Shown: piece after piece, positions 60,069 to 64,000 of the stretch | Layout: each line of letters starts with the position of its first letter | Position numbering within the stretch: the first letter of the stretch is position 1 | Source: an uncultured Acidobacteriota bacterium | GTDB taxonomy: Bacteria > Acidobacteriota > Thermoanaerobaculia > Gp7-AA8 | Length of the DNA stretch: 64,000 nucleotides | Assembly: GCA_937870635.1 (NCBI GenBank) | Contig: CALMZP010000110.1 | Span: forward strand, 25,015-89,014 | Direction: 5' to 3' | Program-made: the position numbers and the translations under genes | Notes under the pieces: model-generated | The model's database searches: none | Told to the model about the DNA's origin: nothing | Seen by the model: only the letters and a program-made list of their open reading frames with translations

Positions 60069-62018
60069 GTGTCCGATTCTCTATCAGCTACTGCTGTGCT
60101 CGACGAAGCCGCGGATGGCCGTCAGCCGAGCGTCAATGATCTGACCATCCACGTCGCGACCGTCAACGGGTCGGGCTCGCAGTCCTCGAACAACGTCCTC
60201 ATGCGGTCCATCTTCCAGATGGGCATCCCGGTGAGCGGGAAGAACATGTTCCCCTCCAACATCGCCGGACTGCCGACCTGGTTCACCATCCGCGCGAACA
60301 AGGACGGCTGGATCGCCCGCAAGAAAGAAGTCGACCTGATGGTCTGCATGAACGCGCAGACCGCGCGCGAAGACGTCGAGGCGCTCGAGCCGGGCGCGCT
60401 CTGCATTTACGACGCTCCGCTCAACTGCAAGTCGATCCGGAACGACCTCATCTTCTTCGAAGTGCCGTTCGCGAAGCTCGCCGGCGAGCTCACCACCGAT
60501 TCGCGTCTGCGCAAGCTCCTCACGAACATGATCTACGTCGGCATCATCGCTGAGCAGATCGGCATCGAGCGCGAGGAGATCGTCAACGCCATCACCAAGC
60601 AGTTCAAGGGAAAGAAGAAGGCGATCGACCCGAACGTGCAGGCGATCGACAAGGGCATCGAGTACGCGAAGGCCAATCTCCCGCGGCAGAACCGCTGGCG
60701 GGTCGAGCGGATGAACAAGACCGCCGGCAAGATCATCATCGACGGCAACGCCGCGGCAGCCATCGGTGCGATGTTCGGCGGCGTGACGGTCGTGACCTGG
60801 TATCCGATCACGCCCTCCTCCTCGCTCTGTGAATCGCTGATCGATTACATGAAGCAGCACCGGATCGGGCCGGACGGCAAAGCGACGTTCGCAATCGTCC
60901 AGGCCGAAGACGAGCTGGCCGCGGTGGGGATGGTCCTGGGCGCGGGGTGGGCGGGCGCGCGATCGATGACCTCCACCGCCGGGCCGGGAATCTCGCTCAT
61001 GAGCGAGTTTGCCGGGCTCGGATACTTCGCCGAGATCCCCGGAGTGATCTGGGATATCCAGCGCGTCGGACCGTCGACAGGACTGCCGACGCGGACGGCG
61101 CAGGGCGATGTCCTTCAGGTCTGGTATCTCTCTCATGGCGATACGCAGCACATCACCCTCTTTCCGTCGAGCGTGCGCGAGTGTTACGACTTCGGCAGCG
61201 AGGCGCTCGATCTCGCCGAAATGTTCCAGACCCCGGTTTTCGTCCTTTCCGACCTCGACCTCGGCATGAACAACTGGATGTCCGATCCGTTCCCCTACCC
61301 GGAGAAGCCGATCCGGCGGGGAAAGGTTCTGAGCAAGGAGCAGCTCGACAAACTCGGAGGCAAGTGGGGACGCTACGACGACGTCGACGGTGACGGGATT
61401 CCCTATCGGACGCTTCCCGGCACCGACCACGCCATGGCCTCGTACTTCACCAGGGGATCGGGCCATGACGCATTCGCGCGTTACTCGGAAAAGCCGGAGG
61501 ATTACAAAGCCACGGTCGACCGCCTGGCGAAGAAGATCGAGACGGCGAGAGGGGTCGTGCCGCAGCCGGTCATCGACCGGCGCGCCGGTGCGCGCATCGG
61601 GATCATCGCGTACGGGACGACGGACTGGCCCGTGGAAGAATCACGCCACCAGCTTCGGACCGAGAGTAGCGTCGAGACCAGTTACCTCCGCCTGCGCGCG
61701 CTGCCGATGAGCGAGGACGTGAAGCGCTTCGTCGCCGGCCACGAGCGGATCTACGTCGTCGAGCAGAATCGCGACGGGCAGATGGCCGATCTCATTCGCC
61801 TCGAGGTTGCGAACGACCAGCACAAGATCCGGAAAGTGCTCCACTACACGGGGCTTCCGTGTGACGCGCGGTTCATCACGAATGCCGTTCTGGAGATGGA
61901 AGCGTCGATCTCGGCGAAGGAGCCTCTGCTCCTCGTGCGGGGCGGCGTGCAGCGAAAGACCACACAAGCCGCACCGATGCGTGGACCAGCGACGCGCGAA
62001 GCGCGGGGCGAGGACTAA
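60069..62018 (+). CDS. korA: 2-oxoacid:ferredoxin oxidoreductase, alpha subunit (gamma-alpha fusion)
   Basis: 649 residues from GTG 60069, with AAGGAG 6 nt upstream. The N-terminal gamma domain (about 22-190) shows VNGSGSQSSNNVLMRSIFQM and MGIPVSGKNMFPSNIAGLPT. The alpha part follows: GNAAAAIGAMFGGVTVVTWY with PITPSSSLCE, QAEDELAAVGMVLGAGWAGA, TSTAGPGISLMSEFAGLGYF, and FVLSDLDLGMNNWM, then a C-terminal domain. With KorB it forms the two-subunit 2-oxoglutarate (or related) ferredoxin oxidoreductase that makes acyl-CoA. The substrate is inferred. Confidence 0.92.
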   Translation: MSDSLSATAVLDEAADGRQPSVNDLTIHVATVNGSGSQSSNNVLMRSIFQMGIPVSGKNMFPSNIAGLPTWFTIRANKDGWIARKKEVDLMVCMNAQTAREDVEALEPGALCIYDAPLNCKSIRNDLIFFEVPFAKLAGELTTDSRLRKLLTNMIYVGIIAEQIGIEREEIVNAITKQFKGKKKAIDPNVQAIDKGIEYAKANLPRQNRWRVERMNKTAGKIIIDGNAAAAIGAMFGGVTVVTWYPITPSSSLCESLIDYMKQHRIGPDGKATFAIVQAEDELAAVGMVLGAGWAGARSMTSTAGPGISLMSEFAGLGYFAEIPGVIWDIQRVGPSTGLPTRTAQGDVLQVWYLSHGDTQHITLFPSSVRECYDFGSEALDLAEMFQTPVFVLSDLDLGMNNWMSDPFPYPEKPIRRGKVLSKEQLDKLGGKWGRYDDVDGDGIPYRTLPGTDHAMASYFTRGSGHDAFARYSEKPEDYKATVDRLAKKIETARGVVPQPVIDRRAGARIGIIAYGTTDWPVEESRHQLRTESSVETSYLRLRALPMSEDVKRFVAGHERIYVVEQNRDGQMADLIRLEVANDQHKIRKVLHYTGLPCDARFITNAVLEMEASISAKEPLLLVRGGVQRKTTQAAPMRGPATREARGED

Positions 62019-62021
62019 GCC

Positions 62022-63077
62022 ATGGCCGAAAGCGTTCTGAAAACATCCAACGCGGAACCTCCGAAGGAAAACCGGGTCGGCCTCAAAGCCGCTGATTACG
62101 CGGGCGGCAAGTCGACGCTCTGCGCCGGGTGCGGCCACGACGCCATCAGCAACCAGATCATCCGCGCGTTCTACGAGATGAGCGTCAAGCCCGAGAAAGT
62201 CGTGAAGTTCTCGGGCATCGGCTGCTCCTCGAAAACGCCCGCCTATTTCCTCTCCCGTTCGCACGGATTCAACTCGGTGCACGGCCGCATGCCGGCCGTG
62301 GCCACCGGCGCGATGCTCGCCAATCACAACCTGATCGGCATCGGCGTCTCCGGCGACGGCGACACCGCATCGATCGGCCTCGGCCAGTTCATGCACATGG
62401 TCCGCCGCAACATTCCGATGGTCTACATCGTCGAGAACAACGGAGTCTATGGACTCACGAAGGGTCAGTTCTCGGCGACCGCCGATGAAGGCTCGAAGCT
62501 GAAGACCGGTGTCCTCAACGATCTTCCTCCGATGGACCTCTGCGCTCTGGCCGTGCAGCTCGGCTGCGGGTTCGTCGCGCGCGGTTTCGCCGGCGATCCG
62601 AAACAGATGGTGAACATCCTCAAGGCCGCGCTCGCGCACGACGGCCTGGCCGTCATCGACGTGATCTCGCCCTGCGTCACCTTCAACAACCACGAGGGCT
62701 CGACCAAGGGTTATCAGTACTCGAAGGAGCACGACGAGATCCTTCAGCAGATCGGCTTCGTGCAGTCGTACGAACAGATCGAGGTCGACTACGAGCCGGG
62801 CGAGGTCCGCGAAGTGACGATGCACGACGGCTCGCGCATCCTGCTGAAGAAGCTCGAGGAGGATTACGACCCGTCGAACGCGGTACAGGCGCTCGAACGC
62901 CTCTATCGCGCCGTGGACAACGGACAGATGCTCACCGGCATGATCTATCTGCGTCCCGAGAAGAAGAGCTTCCTCTCTCTGCTCAACATGACCGACGAGC
63001 CGCTCGCCACTCTCCCGCTGGAGAAAACCCGGCCGCCGAAGTCCGCGCTCGACCAGATCATGAGGGAGCTGATGTAG
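62022..63077 (+). CDS. korB: 2-oxoacid:ferredoxin oxidoreductase, beta subunit
   Basis: 351 residues, starting 4 nt after korA. Thiamine-PP binding: STLCAGCGHDAISNQIIRAF, FSGIGCSSKTPAYF, VHGRMPAVATGAMLAN, and the GDG...NN motif in GVSGDGDTASIGLGQFMHM with VYIVENNGVYGLTKGQFS. Cysteines for a 4Fe-4S cluster include those in CAGC and GIGC and in VISPCVTFNNH. Somewhat longer than many KorB proteins by a C-terminal tail. Typically coupled with a ferredoxin not seen here. Confidence 0.93.
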   Translation: MAESVLKTSNAEPPKENRVGLKAADYAGGKSTLCAGCGHDAISNQIIRAFYEMSVKPEKVVKFSGIGCSSKTPAYFLSRSHGFNSVHGRMPAVATGAMLANHNLIGIGVSGDGDTASIGLGQFMHMVRRNIPMVYIVENNGVYGLTKGQFSATADEGSKLKTGVLNDLPPMDLCALAVQLGCGFVARGFAGDPKQMVNILKAALAHDGLAVIDVISPCVTFNNHEGSTKGYQYSKEHDEILQQIGFVQSYEQIEVDYEPGEVREVTMHDGSRILLKKLEEDYDPSNAVQALERLYRAVDNGQMLTGMIYLRPEKKSFLSLLNMTDEPLATLPLEKTRPPKSALDQIMRELM

Positions 63078-63085
63078 GAGGAGCT

Positions 63086-63113
63086 GGAGTGCGCCAGTAA
63101 GCTGCCGCGCTCC
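63086..63113. repeat. Imperfect hairpin between convergent genes
   Basis: GGAGTGCG faces CGCGCTCC around CCAGTAAGCTGC, resembling the perfect palindrome at 3154. It lies 8 bp after the korB stop and could be a two-way transcription end; there is no T-run. Confidence 0.5.
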
Positions 63114-63117
63114 AAGG

Positions 63118-64000
63118 TCACCTTTTCCTGAGTGCGGCCAGCCTCGACTTCGCCTGCTGGTTGTCCGCCGAAATGCGAAGCACGTCTTCGTAGCAGCTCT
63201 GCGCGCGGGAGGCGAGGCCCTGCGTCTTGTACAGATCTCCCAGGGAGATCATCGCGTCGACGAAGTTCGGGTCCACCGAAAGGGCCATCTGAAAGCTCTC
63301 GGCTGCATCGCGCAGCCACTTCGGATTGCGCTCCTGGCAGCTGCCGAGCAGGTACCACGCCTGGGCGTTGTCCGGCGCGTACTCGACCGCCTGCTTGAGT
63401 AGAACGATCGCGCCGTAGTAGTCCTCGTTCATCGCCAGTTCCTGAGCGCGCGCGAAGTTCTGCTGCGCGATCGAACGTTGCGTGAGCCGCTGCTGGATCG
63501 AGGCGTCGCTCCCCGTCCGCGAGCCGCGTTCGGACAGCAGTTTGTCGTACGCCGCCCGGCGCCCCGCATCCTTGAGGACGTTCAACGCTTCGTCGAGGCG
63601 CCGGTTGATCGTCTGCACCGCATCGCGCACCACAGGAGGATAGGTCCCCGTCTCGAACCTCTTCTTCTGCTCTTCGGCGCCGGTGATGATCTGCGCCCGC
63701 GTGGCGGCCCTCGGGACGTCGAGCACCTGGTAGTGGTCCATTCCCGGGAGCTGGCGCGACATCGCCACCGCCCGCAGGGACCGCTGGTCGCTGGACCCGA
63801 TCGCGGCAAGGAGCTCCAGATCGCGCTGCATGTCGTCGAAGCTGACCGCGATGGCCGGCTCGTCCCGCATCTCGACGACCGTGAACACCCCCAGAACGAG
63901 CATGGCGATGACCACCTTGGCCGCCGTCACCGAATCGGAGGTGAACCGTTTGAGAAATGCCTCGATCGGCTCCGGCTGCTGCAGCGCGTTCGCGATCTTC
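63118..64000 (-). CDS. J-domain-like and TPR protein, N-terminus beyond the window (partial)
   Basis: At least 293 residues; the frame stays open to the window edge (reading KIANALQQPEPIEAFLKRFT at the border), so the GTG near 63930 is not taken as the start. One transmembrane segment (VTAAKVVIAMLVLGVFTVV), then a J-domain-like helix pair (DHYQVLDVPRAATRAQIITG, NVLKDAGRRAAYDKLL) that lacks the HPD tripeptide, then three TPR units (AQELAMNEDYYGAIVLLKQA, AWYLLGSCQERNPKWLRDAA, AMISLGDLYKTQGLASRAQS). Function unknown. Confidence 0.75.
   Translation of the reverse strand, partial: KIANALQQPEPIEAFLKRFTSDSVTAAKVVIAMLVLGVFTVVEMRDEPAIAVSFDDMQRDLELLAAIGSSDQRSLRAVAMSRQLPGMDHYQVLDVPRAATRAQIITGAEEQKKRFETGTYPPVVRDAVQTINRRLDEALNVLKDAGRRAAYDKLLSERGSRTGSDASIQQRLTQRSIAQQNFARAQELAMNEDYYGAIVLLKQAVEYAPDNAQAWYLLGSCQERNPKWLRDAAESFQMALSVDPNFVDAMISLGDLYKTQGLASRAQSCYEDVLRISADNQQAKSRLAALRKR

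Noticed and set aside
63118..63930. J-domain/TPR gene taken as complete from the GTG at 63930
   Set aside because: The frame remains open to the window edge and a membrane helix begins immediately, so the start is probably beyond the window.

Overview
The window is high-GC bacterial chromosomal DNA with dense coding and many short overlaps between consecutive genes. It most likely comes from an Acidobacteriota, possibly of the Thermoanaerobaculia/Vicinamibacteria type. The clues are a secreted VWA protein of the acidobacterial VWFA-related kind, archaic chaperone-usher pilus genes, a truA-uppS-cdsA-dxr-rseP block, and very abundant short inverted repeats. The phylum is an inference. No rRNA or tRNA gene, CRISPR array or transposase was recognised.

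Layout. 1-1116: end of a fimbrial usher and a two-domain spore-coat-U adhesin. 1300-3003: ETF-ubiquinone oxidoreductase. 3258-7192: MoxR / DUF58 / transglutaminase operon. 7200-14737: pdxJ, an ABC-F ATPase, an FAD oxidoreductase divergent from cinA, and a YfhO-like membrane protein. 14987-20138 (minus strand): truA, uppS, cdsA, dxr, rseP, covering tRNA modification, undecaprenyl and phospholipid precursors, the MEP pathway and a site-2 protease. 20277-21971 (minus): VWA protein. 22115-31954 (plus): dapF followed by a polysaccharide cluster of two membrane proteins, four glycosyltransferases and a polyprenyl glycosylphosphotransferase. 32102-39763: PLP decarboxylase, M1 aminopeptidase, YdeI-like protein, a HEMGH membrane protein and a GT-C-like protein. 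39883-49802: recQ, a nucleotidyltransferase-like protein with RNase D, trxB, a 590-aa Rossmann protein, a secreted protein, a methyltransferase, an M23 peptidase and a dCMP-type deaminase. 49830-56377: tsaB-rimI, facing a minus-strand set of a MXAN_5187-like protein, TPR lipoprotein, aminotransferase, lysS and a LolC/E permease. 56418-64000: selA, plsC, an internally deleted alkA followed by ogt, korA-korB, and the end of a J-domain/TPR protein.

The most striking content is in and between the genes. At least five repeat families occur: inverted arrays of 7-bp units, a GC-rich palindrome built around GCGGGCGACCTCGCCCGC, inverted pairs beginning TCCCGAGCG, long unique inverted repeats of 39 and 51 bp, and other hairpins. 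Some copies have entered genes without breaking them. The GC palindrome lies in three polysaccharide genes, each time in a different reading frame. A 7-bp array sits in frame in a membrane protein. The convergent genes selA and plsC both end with KDEG encoded by the two arms of one 7-bp array. Separately, many first genes of transcription units have a TANNNT box only 6-15 nt before the start codon and no Shine-Dalgarno sequence, which suggests leaderless or near-leaderless transcripts.
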